Of a stretch of 64,000 nucleotides of DNA, positions 17,366 through 25,482 are shown piece by piece (within the stretch, counting starts at the first letter, position 1; each line of letters opens with the position of its first letter). A model generated the notes under the pieces. The model was not told the origin of the DNA. It saw only the letters and a program-made list of their open reading frames with translations, and ran no database searches. Origin of the DNA: Pseudomonas sp. NC02 (GTDB taxonomy: Bacteria > Pseudomonadota > Gammaproteobacteria > Pseudomonadales > Pseudomonadaceae); NCBI RefSeq assembly GCF_002874965.1, contig NZ_CP025624.1:2170001-2234000 (forward strand), read 5' to 3'. Position numbers and translations under genes: made by a program.

Positions 17366-18229
17366 ATGAAACTTCCGAAAAAATATCGGTTGGGCTTTGT
17401 CAGTTTCCTTATTTCCAATAAGCGCTGGTTCGCGTTTGCTTCATTGATCGTGATCCTGGTGATGGTTGCTGCGGCGATAGCTGCCCCTTTGTTGTTTGAT
17501 TGGGATTCGGTCACCAAGATCAACTTATCAACGTCCCTTGTCGAGCCCGGTGCAAGTTCCTGGCTCGGCACGGACCAATTGGGCCGTGACTTGTTGGGTC
17601 GAGTCGTGTGGGGGGCACGAATTACGCTCACCGTCGCAGTTTCAAGTGTCAGCATTGCGATGGTCATTGGCATCGCTTTAGGTGCGGCGTGTGGCTATTA
17701 CAACGGCGCCATCGCCGGGGTGGTGATGCGGGTCATGGACTCGATGATTGCATTTCCCCGGACACTGGTTGCCATTCTGGTCATCACGGTGGCGGGCAAC
17801 AGCATAGTAAGCCTGACACTGGCCATCGCCATTTCAACGATCCCGATTTACGTGCGTTTCTTTGCCGGGCCGGTCATGGCATTGAGAAACCGCGAGTTTG
17901 TATTGGCCTCCAAGTCGATTGGCGTCAGCGATCTGCGGCTGCTGCTGATACATATCCTGCCGAATATCGGTTCGCTGGTCATTATCCAGGCCACCGTCTC
18001 GCTGGCTGAAGCAATCCTCATTGGTTCCGGGCTCAGCTTTCTGGGGCTTGGCCCGCCGCCGCCCACCCCGGAGTGGGGCTCGATGATTGCCGAGTCGCGG
18101 CCGTTATTGACCACCCATCCCTACGTATTGATTGCGCCCGGATTTGCACTGGTTTTGACCATATTGAGTTTCAACATTGTGGGGGATGCGTTGCGAGACT
18201 ATATCGACCCGAAATCACGTAACGCATAA
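17366..18229 (+). CDS. oligopeptide-type ABC transporter permease (DppC family)
   Basis: Partner permease, 287 residues. It has the family N-terminal single helix followed by a periplasmic loop with GTDQLGRDLLGRVVWGARI, then the core helices and the EAA loop REFVLASKSIGVSDLRLLLIHILPN. ATG at 17366 is preferred over an in-frame ATG at 17324 that lies inside the upstream gene; the sequence TGAGG just upstream can serve as ribosome site. Forms the heterodimeric channel with the preceding permease. Confidence 0.94.
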   Translation: MKLPKKYRLGFVSFLISNKRWFAFASLIVILVMVAAAIAAPLLFDWDSVTKINLSTSLVEPGASSWLGTDQLGRDLLGRVVWGARITLTVAVSSVSIAMVIGIALGAACGYYNGAIAGVVMRVMDSMIAFPRTLVAILVITVAGNSIVSLTLAIAISTIPIYVRFFAGPVMALRNREFVLASKSIGVSDLRLLLIHILPNIGSLVIIQATVSLAEAILIGSGLSFLGLGPPPPTPEWGSMIAESRPLLTTHPYVLIAPGFALVLTILSFNIVGDALRDYIDPKSRNA

Positions 18230-18291
18230 ATGAGTTCGGCGCGGTTAAACACGCCCTGTGTGTCCACCAGAATTATCAAGCGAGAAAGATT

Positions 18292-19872
18292 ATGCGGCGT
18301 CTGAATTGCCTGGAAGTATTGATACGGAGTTTCGCTGTTGTCGGCATCCTTGGACTGTCGGCGGGCCTATCGTTTGTTGCCAACGCCAAAGACCTGAAGA
18401 AGCTGACATTCGTTCAAGGCGCTGATATCGATACCCTGGACCCAGCGATTTCGCGCAGTGTGCCTTCCTATAACGTGATTAATCACCTGTTTAATCGGTT
18501 GGTCGCATGGGACGGTCACGGGCATAACACGTTTGTAGCTGATTTGGCGCAGTCATGGTCAAGGTCCGAGGATGGACGGCAATGGATTTTTATCCTGAAA
18601 CCGGGAATTACCTTTCATGACGGCACGGCGTTTGATGCTGCAGCGGTGAAGTTTAACCTGGACCGAATCATGAACCCCAAGCTCGGTTCTCCGCACCGGT
18701 CCTACTATGCGGATATAGCTTCGGTGGATGCGCTAGCGCCGAATGAGTTACGCATCACCACAAAAAATCCGTCACCCACAATGTTGGAGTTACTGGCAAA
18801 AGAATCTTCGTCAATCAGCAGTCCGGCCGCTGTCGTTAAATATGGACGGGCTTATGGGCACCATCCCGTCGGTACCGGGCCCTACGTATTTGATAGTTGG
18901 ATACCCAACGACCAGGCCGTTATTCATAAGAACAACGCTTTTTATGGAACAACGGCAAAACCGGAAACCATCGTGTTCCGTCCGGTCAGGGAAGATTCTT
19001 CCCGAGTCATAGAGCTGCGAACGAACAATGCGGATATCGCGGCAAATTTATCGCCCGAGGCGGCTATTGAATTAAAGGAACTGAATAAATCCACCTTGCT
19101 GCGGGTACCCAGCACATTCCAGGTGTTCTTTGAAATGAACTTGACCAAACCGCCCTTTGATGACCCGCGCATACGGAGGGCGGTGAGTATGGCGATTGAT
19201 CGCCAGGCATTGGTCGACAAAGTGTTGTTGGGATATGGAAAAGCACCCACTGGCCCATTTCCGGAGGGTACGCAAGCCCGACGTGAATTCCCTCCGGTGA
19301 AGTACGACCCTGATGCGGCAAGAAAAATAATTAACGAGGTATATCCAGGCGGTTATCCAGGCACCGTAGTTATATGGACCCCGGCGGGACGCTATACCAA
19401 AGATCGCCAGGTCTCGGAAGTTGTCCAAGGCTATCTTAACGCCGTGGGGCTGAAGACCGAGTTTAAGGTATGGGAATGGGCAACGTATCAAAAGAACTTG
19501 TATCGCCCCGAGCCGGGCAAGGGCACGGGCAAAGGTAGCAATGACGCAAACATGTGGTTACTGGGAACGGGCATATCTGACGCGGATATTCGTTTGCGTC
19601 GAAAGTTGTCCAGCGGCGACCCGCAGAATCTCACGGGTTACAGCAACCCTCAGGTAGACAAATTACTTCAGTTGGCCTCGCGTGAACTGGATGAAAAAAC
19701 ACGCATGTCCTATTACGGCCAGATTCAGCAGATTCTATGGGAACAAGACCCGGACAATCTGCCGCTGTTTGACCAGGAGCAAATAATTGGTGTGCGTAAA
19801 GCGTTGAATGGCCTGGATGTCGATTATGAAGGGACCATCGATTTGACGAATGTAGAACTTATTGAGCGGTGA
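18292..19872 (+). CDS. ABC transporter periplasmic substrate-binding protein (SBP_bac_5 family)
   Basis: 526 residues, usual for DppA/OppA-type proteins. Sec signal peptide about 1-32 with cleavage after VANA and no lipobox, so it is freely periplasmic. Family motifs seen: LDPAISRSVPSYNVINHLFN near the start, WIFILKPGITFHDGTAFDA, and GTGPYVFDSW. The ligand may be a peptide, opine, or other amino-acid conjugate; the downstream lyase points to an N-substituted amino acid. Codon use is more AT-rich than in the lyase that follows 5 bases later. Confidence 0.93.
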   Translation: MRRLNCLEVLIRSFAVVGILGLSAGLSFVANAKDLKKLTFVQGADIDTLDPAISRSVPSYNVINHLFNRLVAWDGHGHNTFVADLAQSWSRSEDGRQWIFILKPGITFHDGTAFDAAAVKFNLDRIMNPKLGSPHRSYYADIASVDALAPNELRITTKNPSPTMLELLAKESSSISSPAAVVKYGRAYGHHPVGTGPYVFDSWIPNDQAVIHKNNAFYGTTAKPETIVFRPVREDSSRVIELRTNNADIAANLSPEAAIELKELNKSTLLRVPSTFQVFFEMNLTKPPFDDPRIRRAVSMAIDRQALVDKVLLGYGKAPTGPFPEGTQARREFPPVKYDPDAARKIINEVYPGGYPGTVVIWTPAGRYTKDRQVSEVVQGYLNAVGLKTEFKVWEWATYQKNLYRPEPGKGTGKGSNDANMWLLGTGISDADIRLRRKLSSGDPQNLTGYSNPQVDKLLQLASRELDEKTRMSYYGQIQQILWEQDPDNLPLFDQEQIIGVRKALNGLDVDYEGTIDLTNVELIER

Positions 19873-19877
19873 TTTAA

Positions 19878-21383
19878 ATGTCGAATTTACATGCCAACGA
19901 AACACTGTTAACCGACGCTCGCCTGAGTGCTCCTCCCGCTGAACGCATGGTCAAGTACCATGATATTCCGGCACTTGAGACCGAGAAACGTCAGTTTCAC
20001 GAGTTTGTCGAAGTGGACCTGGCGCACACCGTGATGCTGGTTGAACAGCAGATTCTTTCTGTGTCGGTCGGGCAAGCCATCCTCGCGGAGCTGCGGTTGA
20101 TTCGGGACATGGTTCCCGCCGACTTCCCGTTTGATGTAAAGAAAGGCAGCTTCCTGCTTCAGGTTGAATCGTACCTTTTCTCCCGGATCGGCGAAGACTC
20201 GGCCGGGCAGATGCACACCGGCCGCAGCCGGATAGACCAAGGGGCAACGGTACGCCGCCTGTACGACCGCAAGCGCATCCTGGCGGTGCTGGACCGTATC
20301 AATGAGTTCCAGGTGGCGTTGATTCAGAAGGCCTCCACGCATTCGGGCACCATCATGCCCGGCTACACCCATATGCAGCATGCCCAGCCCTGGGTGTTCG
20401 GCCACTACCTTTTGAGTTTTACGTCGAGGCTGCACGACAGCTTCAGCCGCTTGATGCACGCTTACACCCGGGTCAATCGCAACCCCCTTGGTGCCGTCGG
20501 CCTGGCCGGCACGTCCTGGCCGCTGGACCGTGGGCGCACCACGCACCTGTTGGGGTTCGACAGCCTGGTAGAAAACTCCAAGCTGGGCCGCGAAGCATGG
20601 TACGCAGCAGAGACGATTGGCGCATTGTCCTTTGTCATGGCCGACCTGAACGACCTGGCAACCGACCTGCATATCTGGTCGAGCGTCGAATTTGGAACGG
20701 TGGAAAGCCACGACGGCTATTGCGGCACCAGCAGTATTTTCCCGCAGAAGAAAAACCCCAGCGGCTTGGAAACCATCAAGAAAGCTGCAGGTGGATCGGT
20801 GACCTGGCTCAGCACGGCCCTGGCCACTTTCCGGTCCGAAGGCACCGGCGACCAGGCGATGCGCGACCTGCCGTTGATCCATGATGCGCTGGCCACCACC
20901 GAAGGCATGCTGGACCTGTTTACCGGCATCATTGAAACCCTGGTGGTGCATGAGGACCGGATGACAGCCCTGCTCTCCGGGAGTTGGTGCACCGCCAGCA
21001 ACCTCGCCGATGTGATCGTTCGGGACCGGGGCATCTCTTTCCGCCAGGTCCACCACATCGTGGCCCGCCTGGTGCGTAACTGCCTGTACGAGGGCGTGGC
21101 TCCTGCCGGGGTGACCGGCGCCGCACTGGATCAAGCCAGCGTGGAAACTGTCGGCTCAACCCTGGGCTACTCGGATGCCCAGGTCCGCGATGCTTTGAAC
21201 CCGCGCCGTTTTGTCGAGACCCGCACTTCCGCGGGCGGCGTCGGCCCGGACGAGGTCCGGCGATTATTGTCGATCGCCCAGAACGAGCTGGAGCAGGACC
21301 GTGAGTGGGTTGCGCAGAGCCGGCGCAAGGTCGATCAATCCCGTGCCGACCTTGACGCGGCCATCTCGGCGATCGTCGATTAA
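19878..21383 (+). CDS. argininosuccinate lyase-like enzyme of the fumarase/aspartase superfamily
   Basis: 501 residues, about 40 longer than ordinary argininosuccinate lyase. The three superfamily segments are present: MHTGRSRIDQGAT (112-124), PGYTHMQHAQP (161-171, with catalytic Thr-His) and GTSSIFPQKKNPSGLE (283-298, with the catalytic Ser). In the first segment the Asn of the usual GRSRND motif is Ile119, and in the third the usual Met is Phe288. These changes and the setting inside a PepT-type importer operon argue against arginine synthesis. C-N cleavage of an imported N-substituted aspartate, as done by EDDS lyase, is an inference. Confidence 0.85.
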   Translation: MSNLHANETLLTDARLSAPPAERMVKYHDIPALETEKRQFHEFVEVDLAHTVMLVEQQILSVSVGQAILAELRLIRDMVPADFPFDVKKGSFLLQVESYLFSRIGEDSAGQMHTGRSRIDQGATVRRLYDRKRILAVLDRINEFQVALIQKASTHSGTIMPGYTHMQHAQPWVFGHYLLSFTSRLHDSFSRLMHAYTRVNRNPLGAVGLAGTSWPLDRGRTTHLLGFDSLVENSKLGREAWYAAETIGALSFVMADLNDLATDLHIWSSVEFGTVESHDGYCGTSSIFPQKKNPSGLETIKKAAGGSVTWLSTALATFRSEGTGDQAMRDLPLIHDALATTEGMLDLFTGIIETLVVHEDRMTALLSGSWCTASNLADVIVRDRGISFRQVHHIVARLVRNCLYEGVAPAGVTGAALDQASVETVGSTLGYSDAQVRDALNPRRFVETRTSAGGVGPDEVRRLLSIAQNELEQDREWVAQSRRKVDQSRADLDAAISAIVD

Positions 21384-21394
21384 AGGAGCGCCTC

Positions 21395-23218
21395 ATGAAC
21401 GAGAATTTGGTAGCCCGGGTGAAAAACCTGAGTGTCGGCTTCGGCACCAGAGGGCGCGAGACGCCGGTGGTGCGCGATGTGTCCTTCGAGGTGATGCGCG
21501 GTCAGACGCTGGCGATCGTGGGTGAGTCCGGCTCCGGCAAATCCGTCACCTCAATGGCGATGATGGGCCTGATCAAGCGCGCCGGCGGACGGGTGCTTTC
21601 GGGCTCGATGGAGCTGCAAACCAGGAATAACCAGATTGTCGACCTGGTGGCGGCGCCCGAGTCTGTCATGCGCACACTGCGGGGCTCGTCCATGTCGATG
21701 ATCTTTCAGGAGCCCATGACTTCGCTGAATCCGGTCTTCAAGATCAGCGCGCAACTCATCGAAGGCATCTTGCTGCATCAGCGGTGCATCCGTGCGCAAG
21801 CCGAAGCCCAGGCATTACGCATGCTGGACCTGGTGCGTATTCCGGATGCGAAGCAGGTCATGAACCGGTTTCCCCATGAGCTTTCCGGCGGCATGCGCCA
21901 ACGGATCATGATTGCGATGTCGCTGGTCTGCGAGCCCACACTGCTGATCGCCGACGAGCCGACCACAGCGTTGGATGTGACGGTGCAGGCGCAGATCCTG
22001 CGGATTATCAAGGAGCTGCAAGATAGCCTGGCCATGGGTGTGATCTTTATCACCCACGATATGGGCGTGGTGGCGGAAGTCGCAGACCATGTGATGGTGA
22101 TGAAGAAAGGCGAGACCGTTGAGCAAGGTCCGGCAAGGGCAGTGCTGCAGGAGCCCAAGCAGCCCTACACCCGGGCATTGCTGGCGGCTGTTCCAAAAAT
22201 CGGCTCAATGCGTGGCACTCAACTTCCCGCAAAATTTGCCTTGATCGATGATGACGTCGCAGCGGGTGCAGAACCTGCGCCTGGCGTGGCCCCGGACTAC
22301 CAGAGTCCGCCGGTGCTCAGAGTCGAGTCGTTGTCCATTCGGTACGACCTCAAAGGTGGTCTCCTCGGGAAGGTCCGGCGCCGTGTGCATGCCGTCGAAG
22401 GCATCGACTTTGATATCTACTCAGGTGAAACGCTGGCCCTGGTGGGCGAGTCCGGGTGCGGGAAATCCACCAGCGCTCGTGCGATTGCCGGGCTGATGCC
22501 GATACAGGGCGGGAATATCGTTTTCGGTGGCAAGAACCTTACGACGTTGAACAAGAGCGATATGAACTCGCTGCGCCGCGATATCCAGATGGTCTTCCAG
22601 GATCCCTATGCATCCCTGAACCCGCGTCTCACGATCGAGAACAGCCTGCTGGAGCCGCTGCATGTTCATGGCATTGCACATGGCGCGCAAGCACGAAAGC
22701 AGGTGCGAATATTGCTGGAGAAGGTGGGGCTGTCGGCGGAGCATGCACAACGCTATCCGCACGAGTTCTCGGGTGGGCAGCGACAGCGGATCTGCATCGC
22801 GCGGGCGCTGACTCTGTCTCCGAAGCTGATCATCGCCGATGAAGCCGTCTCGGCGCTGGACGTGTCCATTCAAGCCCAGGTGATTAATCTCCTGCAGGAC
22901 CTGCAGCGCGAGATGGGCATTTCATTCCTGTTTATTTCCCATGACCTGGCGGTGGTCGAGCGGGTCAGCCACCGGGTGGGGGTGATGTACCACGGACGCA
23001 TCGTTGAGATCGGGCCACGCCAGTCAGTGTTCGAGCAGCCTCAGCACCCTTACACCCAAAGGTTGCTGAGCGCGGTGCCCTCGGCGGACCTGAACGTGCC
23101 CAGAAAGCCGTTCAGCCTGATGGAGGAGAGCGTGCCCAGCAGGATTTACGAGGTGGGCTACAAGGCTCCGCCGATCAGTTACCGCGAGGTCGCCGCGGGC
23201 CACTTCGTTGCAATTTGA
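21395..23218 (+). CDS. fused dual ATP-binding ABC protein (DppD-DppF type)
   Basis: 607 residues with two complete nucleotide-binding domains in one chain, as in GsiA. First domain: Walker A GESGSGKS 43-50, signature LSGGMRQR 163-170, Walker B LLIADEP 183-189. Second domain: Walker A GESGCGKS 351-358, signature FSGGQRQR, Walker B LIIADEA. Both carry the C-terminal oligopeptide-transporter extension (PYTRALLAAVP and PYTQRLLSAVP). It energises the two permeases encoded upstream and ends the operon. ATG follows AAAGGAG. Confidence 0.95.
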   Translation: MNENLVARVKNLSVGFGTRGRETPVVRDVSFEVMRGQTLAIVGESGSGKSVTSMAMMGLIKRAGGRVLSGSMELQTRNNQIVDLVAAPESVMRTLRGSSMSMIFQEPMTSLNPVFKISAQLIEGILLHQRCIRAQAEAQALRMLDLVRIPDAKQVMNRFPHELSGGMRQRIMIAMSLVCEPTLLIADEPTTALDVTVQAQILRIIKELQDSLAMGVIFITHDMGVVAEVADHVMVMKKGETVEQGPARAVLQEPKQPYTRALLAAVPKIGSMRGTQLPAKFALIDDDVAAGAEPAPGVAPDYQSPPVLRVESLSIRYDLKGGLLGKVRRRVHAVEGIDFDIYSGETLALVGESGCGKSTSARAIAGLMPIQGGNIVFGGKNLTTLNKSDMNSLRRDIQMVFQDPYASLNPRLTIENSLLEPLHVHGIAHGAQARKQVRILLEKVGLSAEHAQRYPHEFSGGQRQRICIARALTLSPKLIIADEAVSALDVSIQAQVINLLQDLQREMGISFLFISHDLAVVERVSHRVGVMYHGRIVEIGPRQSVFEQPQHPYTQRLLSAVPSADLNVPRKPFSLMEESVPSRIYEVGYKAPPISYREVAAGHFVAI

Positions 23219-23262
23219 GCGCCGGGTATCACAGGTCGACACACCACCCTATGCGGGCGGGT

Positions 23263-23559
23263 TCAACTGCCCTTAACGAGCATGTACTTGCTGAAATTGT
23301 TGATGTGATCATCAAGATTATCCTCAAGCATCATCCGGTACTGATCACAGAAATACTTCAGCATCGCCTCACGGGCCTGGGCCATTTCTTCGCCGGATTT
23401 AAAGCTGCGTGCGCTGACCCAGGCATTGAAGCGTGTGGTGCCGAACATCATCGAGGCGCTGACTTTGCCCAGGTCGGCGAACGCCCTGAACTGCTCGTTG
23501 GACAGCTCGATGTGCGCGTCCGCGCGATCATAGAAGCCGTTGTCGGTGGTGTCTGGCAT
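23263..23559 (-). CDS. DUF3144 family protein
   Basis: 98 residues; begins MPDTTDNGFYDRADAHIELS, which I recognise as the DUF3144 family found across Pseudomonas and relatives. Soluble and acidic, no signal peptide or membrane segment. The upstream in-frame ATG at 23610 would add 17 atypical residues. The function of the family is unknown. It stands alone between the ABC operon and a convergent-facing sugar dehydrogenase gene. Confidence 0.85.
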   Translation of the reverse strand: MPDTTDNGFYDRADAHIELSNEQFRAFADLGKVSASMMFGTTRFNAWVSARSFKSGEEMAQAREAMLKYFCDQYRMMLEDNLDDHINNFSKYMLVKGS

Positions 23560-23641
23560 TGCGGTTACCTTCCTGTTCGTGAGTGCGGCGAAGGTACCGC
23601 CGCGCTCCACAGGAAGGCAACCACATCGGCCGCTTCAGGCT

Positions 23642-24934
23642 TTATTTATTGCGCGTCACCCTCCACACCGTGTTGGCCAGGTCATCGGCAATGATCAGCG
23701 CACCCTTCGGATCAACAGTGACCCCCACCGGCCGGCCGCGAGTCTTGCCATCGTCCCCGCGGAAACCCGTGGCGAAGTCCAGCGGCTCACCGGCAGGCCG
23801 GCCATTGCTGAACGGCACGAAGATCACCTTGTAGCCCACCGGATTGTCCCGGTTCCAGCTGCCGTGCTCGCCGACGAAGACGCCGTCGGCATATTTCTCG
23901 CCCATGGCCGGGATGGAAAAATCGACGCCCAGCGCGGCGACGTGGGAACCCAGGCTGTAATCCGGCTTGATCGCGGCGGCGACCTTGGCCGGGTTCTGCG
24001 GTTGGGCGCGGGTGTCGACGTTCTGGCCCCAATAGCTGTAGGGCCAGCCGTAGAATTCGCCTTCGCGCACCGAGGTCAGGTAATCCGGCACCAGGTCCGG
24101 CCCCAGTTCATCCCGCTCGTTGACCACCGCCCACACCTGCCCGGAGCCCGGTTGAATGGTCAATGCCGTCGGGTTGCGCAAACCGGTTGCATAAGGCTTG
24201 TGGGCGCCGGTGGCGGCGTCGATCTGCCAGACCATCGCCCGGTCGATCTCGACCTCCATGCCGCGTTCGGTGATGTTGCTGTTGGACCCGATGCCCACAT
24301 ACAGCGAGCGGCCGTCGGGGCTGATCGCCAGGGATTTGGTCCAGTGGTGATTGATCGCGGCGGGCAGCTCGGTGACGGTGGTGGGCGGGCCACCGGCCTT
24401 GGTCTGGCCGTCTGCGTAGTCGAAGCGCACCAGCGCATCCTGGTTCGCCACGTACAGCTTGCCGTCGGCAAAGGCCAGGCCGTAGGGCGCGTTGAGGTTT
24501 TCGGCGAATACGGTTTTCAACTCGTAGGTGCCGTCACCGTCGGCGTCGCGCAGCAGGGTCAGGCGATTGCCGCCCTTGACCTTGGTGTTGCCCTCGGCCT
24601 TGATCACGCTGGCGATCACATCCTTGGGCTTGAGTTTCGCTGCGCTGCCGCCCCGGCCTTCGGCGACGAGAATGTCGCCGTTGGGCAGCACCAGGGTCTG
24701 GCGCGGGATCCGCAGGTCGGTGGCGATGGCCGTGATGCTGAAACCCTCGGGCACCGTGGGTTTCTGCTCGGCCCAGGCCACCGGTTCGGCGATCTTCATG
24801 CTGGGCAACAGGCCGCGCTGGGGTTCCGGCAGCTTGGGGTCGGGGCCGCGAGCCTGAGTGCTGTCGGGTTCGCCACCGCAGGCGCTCAACAGCACCGCCA
24901 TGCTTAAAACGGTCAGCGTGCTGGAAGGCTTCAT
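23642..24934 (-). CDS. PQQ-dependent soluble-type sugar dehydrogenase (L-sorbosone dehydrogenase-like lipoprotein)
   Basis: 430 residues with a lipoprotein signal peptide (lipobox LSAC, Cys about position 19), so anchored in a membrane facing the periplasm. The six-bladed beta-propeller pattern of GSDH/sorbosone dehydrogenase is visible: LPNGDILVAEGRGG, NAPYGLAFADGKLYVAN, GLRNPTALTIQPGSGQVWAVVNERDELG, EGEFYGWPYSYWG and VFVGEHGSWNRDNPVGYKV. It oxidises aldoses or related sugars with PQQ as cofactor. The upstream DUF2231 membrane protein gene overlaps its start by 4 bases and is probably its membrane partner. Confidence 0.9.
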   Translation of the reverse strand: MKPSSTLTVLSMAVLLSACGGEPDSTQARGPDPKLPEPQRGLLPSMKIAEPVAWAEQKPTVPEGFSITAIATDLRIPRQTLVLPNGDILVAEGRGGSAAKLKPKDVIASVIKAEGNTKVKGGNRLTLLRDADGDGTYELKTVFAENLNAPYGLAFADGKLYVANQDALVRFDYADGQTKAGGPPTTVTELPAAINHHWTKSLAISPDGRSLYVGIGSNSNITERGMEVEIDRAMVWQIDAATGAHKPYATGLRNPTALTIQPGSGQVWAVVNERDELGPDLVPDYLTSVREGEFYGWPYSYWGQNVDTRAQPQNPAKVAAAIKPDYSLGSHVAALGVDFSIPAMGEKYADGVFVGEHGSWNRDNPVGYKVIFVPFSNGRPAGEPLDFATGFRGDDGKTRGRPVGVTVDPKGALIIADDLANTVWRVTRNK

Positions 24935-25359
24935 TGGGCACCTCCCGAGCGCAGGTTGGTCAGCCCGACCCACGTGGTCACGCAGGCCAGCAGGGTCACG
25001 ACGGCAGACAGCACCAGGCCCGAAGGCATCACGGCCCAGGCATCCTTCGCATGTTCAAATGCATTTACCAGGCCCAGCGCCCAGGTCACCAGCAACAGCA
25101 GGAAGTACACCGTGGGGCGCCCGGCCTTGCGGTCGGCACGCAGCAGGTTGACCAGTGCAAACAATCCCGCCAGCCCGCAGAACAGCAGGGCGCCGGCGAT
25201 CAGCCAGGCGGCGAAGTTGCTCCATTGGATCTGGTAGGTCTGGTAGTAGGCAATGTCGCTCAGCAGGGCGCCGAGAAACAGCGGGACGGTACCGGCCAGC
25301 AAGGTCGCGTGAAGCGGGCCAGGCGTGCAGCGGTAGGTGAGGGTGGTGGTGTCGGTCAC
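24931..25359 (-). CDS. DUF2231 family membrane protein
   Basis: 142 residues, four hydrophobic segments. The pattern PGPLHATLLAGTVPLFLGALLSDIAY near the N-terminus fits DUF2231 membrane proteins, which often neighbour PQQ-dependent sugar dehydrogenases. Its end overlaps the dehydrogenase start by 4 bases (ATGA-type coupling), so the two are made together. It may pass electrons or hold the dehydrogenase at the membrane; the family's role is not established. Confidence 0.85.
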   Translation of the reverse strand: MTDTTTLTYRCTPGPLHATLLAGTVPLFLGALLSDIAYYQTYQIQWSNFAAWLIAGALLFCGLAGLFALVNLLRADRKAGRPTVYFLLLLVTWALGLVNAFEHAKDAWAVMPSGLVLSAVVTLLACVTTWVGLTNLRSGGAQ

Positions 25360-25379
25360 GGGCGGCTCCTTATCGTTGA

Positions 25380-25408
25380 GCGGCCCTGATGAGGCTCATC
25401 AGGGCCGC
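25380..25408. terminator. 13-base-pair hairpin, probable terminator of proP
   Basis: GCGGCCCTGATGA and its exact reverse complement flank a 3-base loop. It lies about 75 bases beyond the proP stop and just upstream of the DUF2231 gene. No strong T-run follows on either strand, so intrinsic termination would be weak. Confidence 0.45.
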
Positions 25409-25482
25409 GCTGACTGCGCTTAAGGAAGGAGCGTGCTGCTTGCGCGTTAGTTCACCCGCTATTCGTTTCCAAATATGTTGCG

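Noticed and set aside
19878..21383. Ordinary argH for arginine biosynthesis
   Set aside because: Operon context, extra length and the Asn to Ile change in the first signature argue against it; a housekeeping argH is expected elsewhere on the chromosome.
23540..24907. 455-codon plus-strand frame opposite the sugar dehydrogenase
   Set aside because: Shadow frame; composition is G/H/R-rich and no domain is seen.
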